Positions 31,730 through 41,612 of a stretch of 64,000 bases of DNA are shown in pieces; position 1 is the first letter of the stretch, and the number at the start of each line of letters is the position of its first letter. Location: contig JADGKB010000029.1 of assembly GCA_027604185.1 (NCBI GenBank), forward strand, positions 62,001 through 126,000, written 5' to 3'. The position numbers and the translations under genes were made by a program. The notes beneath the pieces are model-generated. The model was not told the DNA's origin, made no database searches, and saw only the letters and a program-made list of their open reading frames with translations. This stretch comes from Boothiomyces macroporosus. Its lineage: Eukaryota > Chytridiomycota > Chytridiomycetes > Rhizophydiales > Terramycetaceae.

Positions 31730-33341
31730 ATGAGTCTGTTTAAGCAAAAGCAATATTCCTCAACGGATCTGTCCTATGAAACCAAGAAACAACGGGGAGT
31801 TCAGTCTGGTACTTGTTACTAACACAGCATTTCGAGACCTGTCTGAAAACGCATCGTTCTTCAGGGATAAGCTGATCCAAGAATTCAACATTATTGAAGT
31901 ACCTAAAAATAACACCAGAGTTTGGATATAGTTTCGTCAACTTCATTAAACGGATCAAGGTACACTACCAGAGATTTCATGGATCCTGAAATACGGCAGA
32001 AGCTGCTGATTGAGTCACCATCATCTGTTATTTGGTGTGCAGTAATCTGCGATAATATTAGGAAATTAGGAGAAAGGCAAACGAAAAAGGCAAAGTTGAT
32101 AGAAGATTGATTAGGACGAGGAACCAGCAAGTGATACCTATTGGCGCATGGGCAAGATGGCTAACAAATCTTCCTGTATACCAGAATTTAATTCTACTTT
32201 TGATTCTGGTATATTCATTGAACATTGGGTTCATGGCAGAATATTTCCACCAACAGGATGTATACTACTATGCCCTACAAATAATCCCATTGATAAATAC
32301 GTCAGTTTTATGTATATTGGTTATGGACATCTTGCTGTATTGGATTGATGATTTCTCTGGATATTGGGATAATAGATGGCGAATCTTTGATTTTATCATT
32401 ACTGTTGGAGTATTTGGGCCAAATATATACAACTTGATGTATGGTTACTCTACAGTAGCCAGTAAATACACCAGCGTGGTTCAGGTATTAGTGATTCCAA
32501 AAATCATTGTCAGAATGGAAAGTCTTCGCACTATCGTTGTCACCATATTCCAAGCGCTTCAGGTAATTCCTACTCATATAGTCCATGAATTTCATCATTC
32601 TATTCATCATTTTGGCGGCAACAGTGTATGCAAATGTTGGCCTGAATCTCTACGAAGATTATGTGCATTCAACGAATATTGGGTTGGTATACCAAGACTA
32701 TTTTGCTTCCATTGGTGAATCTTTTGAAAGTATATTTATTCTCATGACTTTTGATCAATGGGATCCTCTAAATAGGAATCTGGGCCAGGTTACAAACCCA
32801 ATCTTGTCGTATATATTTATTCTAAGTTGGTCCTGGCTGGGAGCGTTCGTGTTTAGAAACATCTTTGTGGGTGTAATGATTCACAATTTCAAGAGAATTG
32901 CCGGTAAATATTGCTAATGTAGCAAAACTGGATGAAGAGCGCCAAGCAGAAATGGAAGCAAAGAAGTTAGAGAGAATGAAATTGAAGCTGAAAAAGCAGT
33001 TGGAGCAAGAAAGTCGAAAAGAGGCACCAAATCCACTACTTTCAAATGATCAGCGAAATGAAGAGTTGGAGCAAATACACAAACGGATGGAGGATAAGAT
33101 GAATGTTGATAGTAATGAAAACCTAATTGTAGCTTGGGACAAAATGGTTGAAGAAACATTGGAAGCACTGGAGGCAGAAAGAGATTTAGAGGCATTTTGG
33201 CCTCGTGACGTAATGTTCAAATATTTGCAAGCGCTGGAATCACTAATGGAAAATATTCAAGAATTTAGAGAGCTCAATCTGATGGCTAGTAACATCACGC
33301 TAATACTAGGACGTACACTTTTAGAATTACATGATGATTAA
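31730..33341 (+). CDS. Single-domain CatSper-like voltage-gated calcium channel
   Basis: Six exons, 504 aa; introns at 31809-31827, 31899-31918, 32095-32114, 32563-32581 and 32904-32922 (19-20 nt). A cytosolic N-terminus of about 110 residues precedes a six-helix channel: LILLLILVYSLNIGFMAEYF (S1), IIPLINTSVLCILVMDILLY (S2), IFDFIITVGVFGPNIYNLMY (S3), an S4-like VLVIPKIIVRMESLRTIVVT with few charges, S5, and a pore FILMTFDQWDPL whose TxDxW is the CatSper selectivity motif. S6 (WLGAFVFRNIFVGVMIHNF) leads into a Lys/Glu coiled coil, then AWDKMVEETLEALEAERDLE, FWPRDVMFKYLQALESLM. CatSper channels tetramerise from different single-domain subunits in flagellar membranes. Its presence suggests a flagellated stage. 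Which CatSper subunit it matches is not resolved. Confidence 0.8.
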
Positions 33342-33415
33342 GTTAATATAATAATTGGTTTAATTTTGTGGACCCACCATTGTTTGAACGTGCCTGTCAA
33401 ATCTCTTTCTTTTAA

Positions 33416-34839
33416 ATGGGATTCTGCAACAGCTGCGGTGAAATACTGTATGACAACAAGTGCAAATGTGGAGGAGGAAAGAAGGAACTGGACGGATTCG
33501 AAAATAGTCAACCCTCACAAATACCAAATGTGTACCTTTCCCAAGGGTTTCGCGGCGGTGTCGAATCTAGTCTAAAAACAATGATGTATGGAGATGACCA
33601 ACCAGTTAATTACAAGTGCGTTAACTGCAGTAAGGCTTTAGTCAAAAGTGAACAGGGTTTTCCTGGGTTGACAGGTGAGCACGAAGGCAAACCTTTTTGC
33701 GAAACTTGCTATGCTTCAAAATGGAATAAAGGTAATTGCAAGGGGTGCAATAAAGCTGTTTTGGGCCAAGGAAAGGTTTGGGTAAAAGATTCAGATGGAG
33801 GACTATGGCACAAGGAATGTTTCAGAGGGAAACCATGCACGAGCTGTCATTCTGAAATTATTGGCCACGGAGTTGGTGTAGAAGATTTGATGTTTCACGA
33901 AAAGTGCTTTAACTGTGAAATTTGCAACGTTAGCTTGTTAAAGAATGGTCAATTTGCTTTGAGGAACAAGTCAGTTATTTGTTCCAATTGCGCTTCCACA
34001 GCTCAAATTCCAAAATCAAACGAAAAGATTAAAGGCAATGCAACTGCAAGCAATTCATCCTTGACAGGCGAAAAGAAAGAAAAGATTATTCTGAACAATA
34101 GCCAAGGGAAGCAGAATTGTAGTTTTTGCAACGCAGTTCTTGGAACAAACGAGGAGCTGCTTCAAATCAGTCCTGAACTTCTTATTCATGCAAAGTGTCT
34201 AAAGTGTGGAAAATGCGGAAAGCAAATTGATAATTCCAAAGGTTTCGTCAAAGGAACTGGCAACCAATACTATCATCCAACATGTGTTAATGCGGGAGGT
34301 CCAAAGCCAGTATGCTCGACTTGCTATCAAGATATCACAGATGGATTCGTTGATTTTGAAGGAAAGAAATTTCATTCCAATTGCTTCAAATGTTGCAAAT
34401 GCTCCAAATCTCTGGCAGGCGTTCCTTTTGGCAAGCTTCAAGGAGAACTTGCTTGCGAAGCTTGCTTACTCGGACAGTTGAAAAGCGAGAAGCCCAAAGT
34501 GGTTCAAAATACTGGTGGATCGACCATTACGTACGGCCTAAAACCAGGATTCACCGTCAATCCATTGACTGGCGAAAAAGAAACTCGAGACGCTGGCTTT
34601 GCAAACAATGTCGCAAAGAAACTGAACAATTTGGGAGGATCGAATATCTGTCCTAGATGCCAAAAAACAATGTATCCAGGCGACAAGGTATTTCCAACTA
34701 ACTACAGATTCCTGGACCAAATGCTAATGACTGGCATCCAGGCTGCCTAAAGTGCAACGGGTGCAAGAAGCAACTAGATTCTGCTGCAAAGCTTAAAGAT
34801 GATATTCCATACTGCTCCAACTGCATTTCCAAAAAATAA
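33416..34839 (+). CDS. Multi-LIM-domain protein
   Basis: Two exons, 467 aa; one 20-nt intron at 34688-34707. Begins with a small zinc-ribbon-like element (CNSCGEILYDNKCKC), followed by about five LIM or half-LIM modules: CVNCSKALV..CETC, CKGCNKAVLG..HKECF..CTSCHSEI..HEKCFNCEIC..CSNC, CSFCNAVLG..HAKCLKCGKCG..HPTCV, CSTCYQDI..HSNCFKCCKCSKSL..CEAC and CPRCQKTM..HPGCLKCNGCKKQL..CSNC. The intron joins the last module. LIM proteins of this type act as adaptors on actin or at polarity sites (paxillin, Pxl1-like). No GAP or kinase domain is present. AATAAA overlaps the stop. Confidence 0.88.
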
Positions 34840-34851
34840 ATTCCGTTTATT

Positions 34852-35073
34852 TTAAAGATATAACACCAGACAAATAAATATACCGACTGCGCTAAAGAAC
34901 ACTCTTAACGCTGTTTGTGCTGAATCCCTTTCACGGCGATAGACGATTTGGCTTTCCTTCTGTGCAGGTTTTTCTCTCTTGCTTTCAGCGCTATTTGCGA
35001 TTATTAATTTTGAGTTTCTATGACTGACTGAATAGCAATTTTCTCCAGTGCAGCTGTATGAGTAACACTTCAT
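34852..35073 (-). CDS. Small tail-anchored-type membrane protein, unknown
   Basis: Intronless, 73 aa. The N-terminus is Cys/Ser/Tyr-rich (MKCYSYSCTGENCYSVSHR), the middle is charged, and the only hydrophobic segment lies at the extreme C-terminus (ALRVFFSAVGIFICLVLYL), as in tail-anchored proteins. The ORF ends 12 bp from the convergent LIM gene stop, which matches the spacing of other convergent pairs here and supports reality. The N-terminal CYSYSC..C pattern could be an AN1-like or other small zinc element, but this is not established. Confidence 0.55.
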   Translation of the reverse strand: MKCYSYSCTGENCYSVSHRNSKLIIANSAESKREKPAQKESQIVYRRERDSAQTALRVFFSAVGIFICLVLYL

Positions 35074-35264
35074 GTGGTGTTTTTTGTAAAGTTTTCACAC
35101 TGCGGGATAATTATTAATACTGGTTACACAATATTATTGGTATTAATATCCTTATTTACCCACGCTTGGCTGAAACCCACTAGGTCAATGGCGGTTCGTT
35201 CTTTGACTCCCCCTTAGCCAGCTCTTTGTATCAGATTGGCTGTGTGTGGCTCACGCGGCTAAAA

Positions 35265-35270
35265 TATAAA
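35265..35270 (+). promoter_or_regulatory. TATA box of TMEM198-like gene
   Basis: TATAAA at 35265-35270 is 26 bp upstream of the ATG at 35296, so transcription would begin only bases from the start codon if spacing is metazoan-like. It is the clearest TATA element in the window. Confidence 0.45.
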
Positions 35271-35295
35271 AGAGCATGAATTTTCGTTGCCAACA

Positions 35296-36045
35296 ATGTC
35301 TCCACTGTTTATGATATTTTGCATGATTATGCAGGTGCTTGGTGCTCCTGTTTTGGATATATTGAAAAGGGATACAACTACTTCGTCTTACACAGGACAG
35401 GATATCTTTATTGCGGCAATTGCTATTGTTGGTGGTCTGTTCTTGCTTTTCTCTGGATACAGGCTATTCAGAGCTGCGTTATATCTTGCTGGCTTTGTGT
35501 TCTTTGCAAATTTGGCCTTGTATTTGATGTTGAAATTTGAACCAAGTAGCGGGTATAGCCATCGAGACATATTGTTGCTAATCGTTCCAATCGTTGCTGG
35601 TATCTTGGGTGGTTTCCTTGCTCAAGCGATTTGGAGAATCGGTCTATCATTGATTGGTTTCTTGGCTGGTGGTGCTTTGGCTATGTTGCTGCTCTCACTT
35701 AAAGATGGAGGTTTGATTTCAAGTCAAGGCGGTCAACTAGCGTTCATTTTGGTAGTTGGAATCATCTGTGCTGTCGCTATTCATTGGTTTGAAATCCCTG
35801 CAATTATTGGTGGCACATCACTTATTGGCGCATACTCCTTCATGTATGGCGTTGATATCTTTGCAAAAACCGGATTCACTGCTGCCGTACAATCATTCTT
35901 GTTTGGAAGCAATCCATATCAAACAGTCGTGTTTACTGCCAGCACCAGCATCACAATCATGGTCATCGCAACCCTTGTCTTGGCTGCCATTGGTGCCTAC
36001 TCTCAGTACAGAACCACCAGGAATCATAAGCATCGCACCTATTAA
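35296..36045 (+). CDS. TMEM198/DUF4203-family multipass membrane protein
   Basis: Intronless, 249 aa. A cleavable N-terminal signal sequence (FMIFCMIMQVLGA) precedes an ectodomain of about 20 residues and about seven hydrophobic segments, for example DIFIAAIAIVGGLFLLFSGY, FRAALYLAGFVFFANLALYL, LLLIVP IVAGILGGFLAQAI and GLSLIGFLAGGALAMLLLSL. A short basic C-tail follows (RTTRNHKHRTY). Gly-rich helices and the FLAGG-type pattern match DUF4203/TMEM198-like proteins found across fungi; human TMEM198 has been linked to Wnt co-receptor recruitment. Function in fungi is unknown. The start is the ATG at 35296, not the upstream TTG. Confidence 0.75.
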   Translation: MSPLFMIFCMIMQVLGAPVLDILKRDTTTSSYTGQDIFIAAIAIVGGLFLLFSGYRLFRAALYLAGFVFFANLALYLMLKFEPSSGYSHRDILLLIVPIVAGILGGFLAQAIWRIGLSLIGFLAGGALAMLLLSLKDGGLISSQGGQLAFILVVGIICAVAIHWFEIPAIIGGTSLIGAYSFMYGVDIFAKTGFTAAVQSFLFGSNPYQTVVFTASTSITIMVIATLVLAAIGAYSQYRTTRNHKHRTY

Positions 36046-36381
36046 ATAGCTAATATAATCTTTTTTTTCTGAATAAGAATTTCTTGGACTGTTTTATATC
36101 GGTATACCAGCCCAAATTTCTAATCCAAGCGGATCCCACTTGAAATTGATATTGAAGTTTAATTTTCTCACGGACGGCCTTGGTTACACAAATTCATTTA
36201 ACTGAATCGAGAAGGAATAAACGAGATGGATATACAGGACTGGTGAGCGATTGATAGTGAGTTGGATTCACACGCGATTACGGTTTTAATTTCCATTGAA
36301 ACGCTGGCTATATTTGGCTTCGCTGAAACTTATGCCACATTCCAACCCCTCAAAAAAATCAAGAAAAAGTCTTCCATCAAA

Positions 36382-38514
36382 ATGCCATTCGCAGCAAGTA
36401 AATAAAAGACTAATTCGTCTAGTCGACACAAAATCAATCAATACTGTAAGAACTGTTGCCGCAGATGTAGTTCAGAAGGCCAATTCTGGTCACCCTGGGT
36501 AGATCGTGTTCTAACAGTAGAGCTCCTATGGGTTGTGCTCCAATGGCCCACGTATTATTCTCCAAATTCGTCAAGGTTAATCCTGCCAATCCAACCTGGA
36601 TCAACAGGGATAGATTTGTCCTATCCAATGGCCATGGTTGTGTTTTGCAATATGTAATGTGGCATTTGATTGGATACAACATCTCCATTGACGATCTAAA
36701 ATCATTCCGTCAAATGGGAAGCAAGTGAGTTTTTTATTAACCATAGAACTCCTGGGCATCCAGAAGCTAATCACGGAATTGATGGAATCGAAGTATCTAC
36801 TGGGCCTTTGGGTCAAGGTATTTCCAACGCCGTTGGTTTGGCTTTGGCTGAAGAACACATGGCTGCAACTTTCAACAGACCTGGTTATGAAATCATCAAC
36901 AACTATACCTATGTTATCCTTGGTGACGGTTGTTTGCAAGAAGGTGTACAAAATGAAGCTGTGGCATTGGCAGGGTAGCATTTATTTGATTCTAGTCATT
37001 TGAAACTTGGAAAACTCATTGCATTATATGATGATAACCATATTCAAATCGATGGTGATACTTCCCTTGGTTTTACTGAAGATGTATGTATGAGACTCGA
37101 AGCTTGTGGATGGCACACAATTGTTGTCGGAAACGGTGATTCAGATTTGGAAAGCATGGAAAAAGCTATCGAACAAGCCAAAGCTGTTACCGACAAACCA
37201 TCCTTGATCAAAATCAGAACTACTATCGGCTTTGGATCAAAGAATGAAGGTGAAGAAAAGGTTCACGGCGCACCACTTGGAGCTGAAGATGTTGCCAATG
37301 TAAAGACAAAGTTTGGATTCAACAAGGACGAGCATTTCCACGTTTCTGCTGATGTTTATGATTTCTGGAAGGCTGTAGTTGCTAAAAATACTGCAATCGA
37401 AACCCAATGGAAAGAAACGTTTGCTAAATACTCTGCTGCTTACCCAGAATTGGCAGCTGAATTGAACAGAAGAATTTCAAAGAAGCTCCCTGCAAACTTC
37501 AGAAGCTTGCTGCCAACTTACAAACCAACTGATTCTGCAATTGCTACTCGTAAGCTTTCAGAAACTGTGTTGAACAAGATTGCTGAATCCATTCCAGAAC
37601 TTATTGGTGGATCTGCTGACTTGACCGGCTCAAACTTGACCAGATGGAAGACTGCCAAAGATTTCCAACATCCATCAACCAACCTTGGTGACTACTCTGG
37701 CAGATACATCCGTTTTGGTGTAAGAGAACATGGTATGGCAGCTATTTGTAATGGTATTCAAGCTTATGGAGGTTTAATTCCATTTGGTGCTACTTTCTTC
37801 AACTTTATCAGTTACGCTCTTGGAGCAGTGCGATTGTCAGCATTATCCAAGCATCAGGTATTGTACATCATGACCCACGACTCTATTGGTCTAGGAGAAG
37901 ATGGTCCAACTCATCAACCTATTGAAACTTTGGCAAGTATTAGAGCTCTTCCAAACTTGATTTCTTTAAGACCAGCTGATGGTAATGAAGTATCCGGTGC
38001 ATACGCTGCAGCTCTTGAAAATACCACCAGACCTTCAGTACTCATCTTGACACGCCAAAACTTGCCACATTTGGAAGGTTCTTCACTTGAAAAGACCTTG
38101 AGGGGTGCCTATGTTCTTTCTGATTCTCCAAATGCATCTGTTTGTTTCGTTGCCTCTGGTTCAGAAGTTTCTCTCGTTGTAGATGCTGCCAAACTTTTGG
38201 CTCAAGAAGGTATCCACTCCAGAGTTGTTTCTATGCCATCATGGGAGTTGTTTGAAGAACAATCCCACGAATACAAGGAATCTGTGTTCCCAAAAGGGAT
38301 CCCAGTCATCTCAGCTGAAGCAATGTCTACCTTTGGGTGGAGCAAATATGCTCATGTTTCTCTCGGTTTGGACACTTTTGGCATGTCTGCTCCATATCAG
38401 CAAATCTACAAGAAAGTTGGTTTGGTACCGGATGTTGTAGCAGAAAAAGCCAAAAAGGTTATTGCTCATTACAAGACTGCTGTTCCAGAATACAAATTGG
38501 CTACTATTCTTTAA
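36382..38514 (+). CDS. TKL1: Transketolase
   Basis: Five exons, 680 aa; introns at 36398-36422 (25 nt), 36499-36520 (22), 36725-36746 (22) and 36975-36995 (21). Conserved blocks: [17 protein letters not shown] (His of the active site), [28 protein letters not shown], the ThDP/Mg motif [69 protein letters not shown] and SWELFEEQ. This enzyme moves two-carbon units between ketoses and aldoses in the non-oxidative pentose phosphate pathway, downstream of the G6P dehydrogenase in this window. Full length versus 680 aa in yeast. Introns cluster in the first quarter. Its last 11 bp overlap the end of the convergent gene at 38504-38857. Confidence 0.97.
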
Positions 38515-38857
38515 ATAAAGTGTTTTGATAAAAATTAGACGTTAAATTAAACTCGCTTGTATTCGGCCGTTCGCACTTTTGTAATATCGTTAAATTTAGT
38601 TTCCGTGATTCAATGTTGCTATCCTCGATATTTGTTAAGAATTCATATGGTTGATCAAGCAGCCATCCCCAATAAGGCGTCTTACTTGCGTATGTGTTCA
38701 AGCCATCTTTAGATGTTTACCTCACTGTATTTCACACTTGTCCAATCAATCTTGACGTGGAAAGAGCGCCTCCATACCGCAAGGCCAATCAGATAATTTC
38801 GGTCGTAAGTAGGGCGGCAACTGCGACTACCCTGGAATAGTTGCCTCAATACGCCAT
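38504..38857 (-). CDS. Unknown 100-aa protein overlapping transketolase 3' end
   Basis: Three exons, 100 aa; introns at 38821-38852 (32 nt) and 38707-38725 (19, GTGAGG donor). The ATG sits in an ideal ACCATGG context and only five bases lie before the first intron. Protein has aromatic/basic blocks (YDRNYLIGLAVWRRSFHVK, DWTSVKYNG, PYWGWLLDQPYEF) and no membrane segment. No family recognised. The two-intron join is supported by restored frame and coding-like composition, but the 32-nt first intron is unusual here. The stop codon lies inside the last codons of transketolase on the other strand. Confidence 0.5.
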
Positions 38858-38921
38858 GGTTATGAAATATATAATTTGGCTGGGGAACTGGCAAAACCTG
38901 TGAATTTGTGAATCACCCAAA

Positions 38922-39377
38922 ATGCCCATACCACAATTTACACTGATAATAATAATTATTTGTATAATTACAGTAATAGGAATAGGAGTTGCCATAATTT
39001 TGCAATTTAAATGCCAAGAGGAAGAGGTTGATGATATGGAAATTGGGAATCCTGTGATTGATGACAACCCGCTACGAAGCAACAAGAAAATCATTGCCAA
39101 GTACTCCCAATTCACGAACCAAGTAATAGTCAAGCCAAAGCCCATAAGAGCAAAGGAAGGGAGCAGCTTTTCACAAGATACTCTCTTTGACAATGAAGCC
39201 AATAATATACGCATTGACACTCAGCCTGTTGGAAAATCAAAGTTGCAGCTGGACTGCGACTCTTTTGGAATAGAAATTCCAGAACTTATTTATAACACTA
39301 GCCCGCTGTCTGTTAGCAGTGACCATGGTACTGGCTATACGCCATCTCATATCATTAGCATATTAAATAAAGCATAG
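38922..39377 (+). CDS. Single-pass membrane protein, unknown (first of pair)
   Basis: Intronless, 151 aa. One membrane segment at residues about 7-28 (LIIIIICIITVIGIGVAII) leaves a very short lumenal or extracellular N-terminus and a cytosolic tail of about 120 residues with acidic, Lys/Pro and Ser/Thr-rich parts (IVKPKPIRAKEGSSF). No enzymatic domain. The next gene has the same plan, which suggests related adaptor or sorting proteins, though sequence similarity is slight. It is divergent from the small gene ending at 38504. Confidence 0.6.
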   Translation: MPIPQFTLIIIIICIITVIGIGVAIILQFKCQEEEVDDMEIGNPVIDDNPLRSNKKIIAKYSQFTNQVIVKPKPIRAKEGSSFSQDTLFDNEANNIRIDTQPVGKSKLQLDCDSFGIEIPELIYNTSPLSVSSDHGTGYTPSHIISILNKA

Positions 39378-39667
39378 ATGGAATTTTGGTTTGGGATCCA
39401 AAAGAGTTGTGGGCTCATTTTATTTCACTGAGCTGGGTTAATTGGTGCATTACATCATTAATACAGTAAAGGCACAAGTTTGTATTTGAACTGCCCTGCT
39501 GGGTCACCTATTTCTTTTCTAAATATTTCCATTTCTTGCCAAATGGAATTTCTTTGGTGTTTCAGTTTGATTTCAAGCATTTGGGATTTTAAGAACAAGC
39601 CCATATATCATGGATATAAAGAGCCAGGACACAAGGTTGGTATTATTACCTATTCATTTGTGCAAGT

Positions 39668-40186
39668 ATGCCAGTATATCCCCAGCCTATTTATTCAGAT
39701 TTGCGGAAGAGATCCACCGATTTCTCGATTGATTCAAACATTGGCCCGATAATAGCAATTAGCGCCATGTCCCTACTTCTGGTTGTACTCATTATATTAT
39801 TGGTTCAGCTTTATAGAAGCACCAGCAAGTTGGAAAAGGAAATAAATGAAAAGCAGCAAGTCCTGGATGCGCCGAATGTATTCACCGATCCTTCAAAGCG
39901 ATACAAACGGACTACCAGTCTACCAAGAAATGAAAAGATACTAGTGTCTGATTATGAGGCCCCCAAGGTGCAGCCTCAGGAAGATCAGGAAACTGAAATA
40001 GAAGGCGAACTGACGAAACCCGAATATGCGTTTTCTCCATCCAGTGTAAATATCCGTGACTCTATAATATCGAAATCTGGTGATGATTTCCGATTCTCGA
40101 TCTTGTCAAGAACTGAGCAAGGTCCAAACGATCCAAACAATTATTCATCTTCATTGATGCGACTAATGAAAACTTATGGCACTTGA
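39668..40186 (+). CDS. Single-pass membrane protein, unknown (second of pair)
   Basis: Intronless, 172 aa. An N-terminal polar region of about 24 residues precedes a membrane helix (PIIAISAMSLLLVVLIILLV), then a cytosolic tail with a Lys/Glu helix (STSKLEKEINEKQQ), several RR/KR and Ser sites (RYKRTTSLPRNEK) and Ser/Asp-rich motifs. Several sequences look like kinase sites, so the tail may be regulated. No family is recognised. It follows the first gene of the pair on the same strand after 290 bp. Confidence 0.6.
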   Translation: MPVYPQPIYSDLRKRSTDFSIDSNIGPIIAISAMSLLLVVLIILLVQLYRSTSKLEKEINEKQQVLDAPNVFTDPSKRYKRTTSLPRNEKILVSDYEAPKVQPQEDQETEIEGELTKPEYAFSPSSVNIRDSIISKSGDDFRFSILSRTEQGPNDPNNYSSSLMRLMKTYGT

Positions 40187-40237
40187 TTCAGCTGGACTGA
40201 GAAATAAAGTTGTTTTCCTATTTTTTAACTTTGAAAA

Positions 40238-41579
40238 ATGACGATCCTAACACCAAAACAAGAGCATGAATTGTAACCGTAATTAACACCAGGCGAATAG
40301 CAATTCTCGATTATCTGGCAAACTCTGGTCTCGATAGATCGTTTGAAACATTTGCGTCAGAGACTGGGATCGTCTACGAACAGCCATCAACCACTGATTT
40401 ATTAGAAAAGAAATGGACTTCAGTATTACGCTTGCAGAAAAAAGTAGAAACCAATTAATGTTCAAGGTAGTCGAACTTGAATCGAAAGTGTTGGAATTGG
40501 AAGCAGAAGTGAACGCTCAGCCATTTCACAAGAAAGCGGGCAAATTGGATTATTCAGTTCCAAATGAAGAAGAAAAGTTTATATTGAAAAGCCATACGAG
40601 AGGGATTAATTCAATGGCTTTCCATCCTACTTTTGGATATCTCGCTTCTGCCAGTGATGACACTACTGTAAAGATTTGGGATTTTGAAACAGGATCTTTC
40701 GAAAAGACTTTAAAAGGTCATACGCAAGCTGTTCAGGATGTAGTATTTACTGCTGATGGACAATATTTGAGTACCTGACAATTTACTTTAGTTTCCTGTT
40801 CAAATGACCTTTCAATCAAGATATGGGATGTTTCAAACAATTATGCTTGTATACGTACTTTACACGGACATGATCATGCAATATCTGGAATCTGCTTTAT
40901 TCCTCAAGGCGATTTGATTGTCTCTGTGTCCAGGGATTGTGCAGTTCGAGTATGGGAATTTGCTACTGGGTTTTCATCATTTAATTCTAGATTTTGTGTA
41001 AAAACATTGAATGGGCATTCGGATTGGGTTAGGTGTTTGGACTATTCTGAAAGTCTGAATATGTTGGCAACAGCAGGGAGCGATCAAGTAATTAAATAAT
41101 CTAAAATCAGTCAATAATATTGTGGAATACATCAACTTGGACTGAAATCACAACAATGACTGGGCATGAGCATGTGATTGAAAATATACAGTTTGCCCCA
41201 CAAAAAGCAAATGATACAATCTCAAAATATTTAAATGTTACCCAAAAAGTAGACTACTTGGCATCAGTTAGTAGAGACCGTCAAATCAAACTATGGAACG
41301 TACAATCAGGGGAATGTATGCACACTTTTGTAACTAAAACTAATATAGACTGGACATGAAAACTGGGTTCGTGATCTGTCATTCTACCCGTCTGGATTAC
41401 TACTCGCAACAGTTTCAGATGATTCAACCCTACGTATATGGGATTTATCGCAAGGTAAACTAATCAAATCAATCAAAAGCCATACCCAATTTGTATCAAG
41501 TGTTCTGGTTCATCCATCACTGCCTCTTTTAGTAACTGGATCAATGGACCAAACAATTAAATGTTGGATGCTATCATAG
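40238..41579 (+). CDS. PAC1: LIS1/PAC1 dynein regulator
   Basis: Seven exons, 404 aa (human LIS1: 410); introns at 40273-40292, 40444-40466, 40771-40791, 40970-40990, 41088-41110 and 41330-41348 (19-23 nt). Order: LisH ([20 protein letters not shown]), coiled coil ([20 protein letters not shown]), then seven WD40 repeats, e.g. [93 protein letters not shown]1 dimers bind cytoplasmic dynein and promote active dynein-dynactin complexes for nuclear movement and, in flagellates, other transport. Intron 4 is 21 nt with no in-frame stop; LIS1 alignment shows seven extra residues unless it is spliced. The stop is followed directly by AATAAA. Confidence 0.96.
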
Positions 41580-41612
41580 AATAAAATGTAGGATGAATAA
41601 TGTTGAACACTT

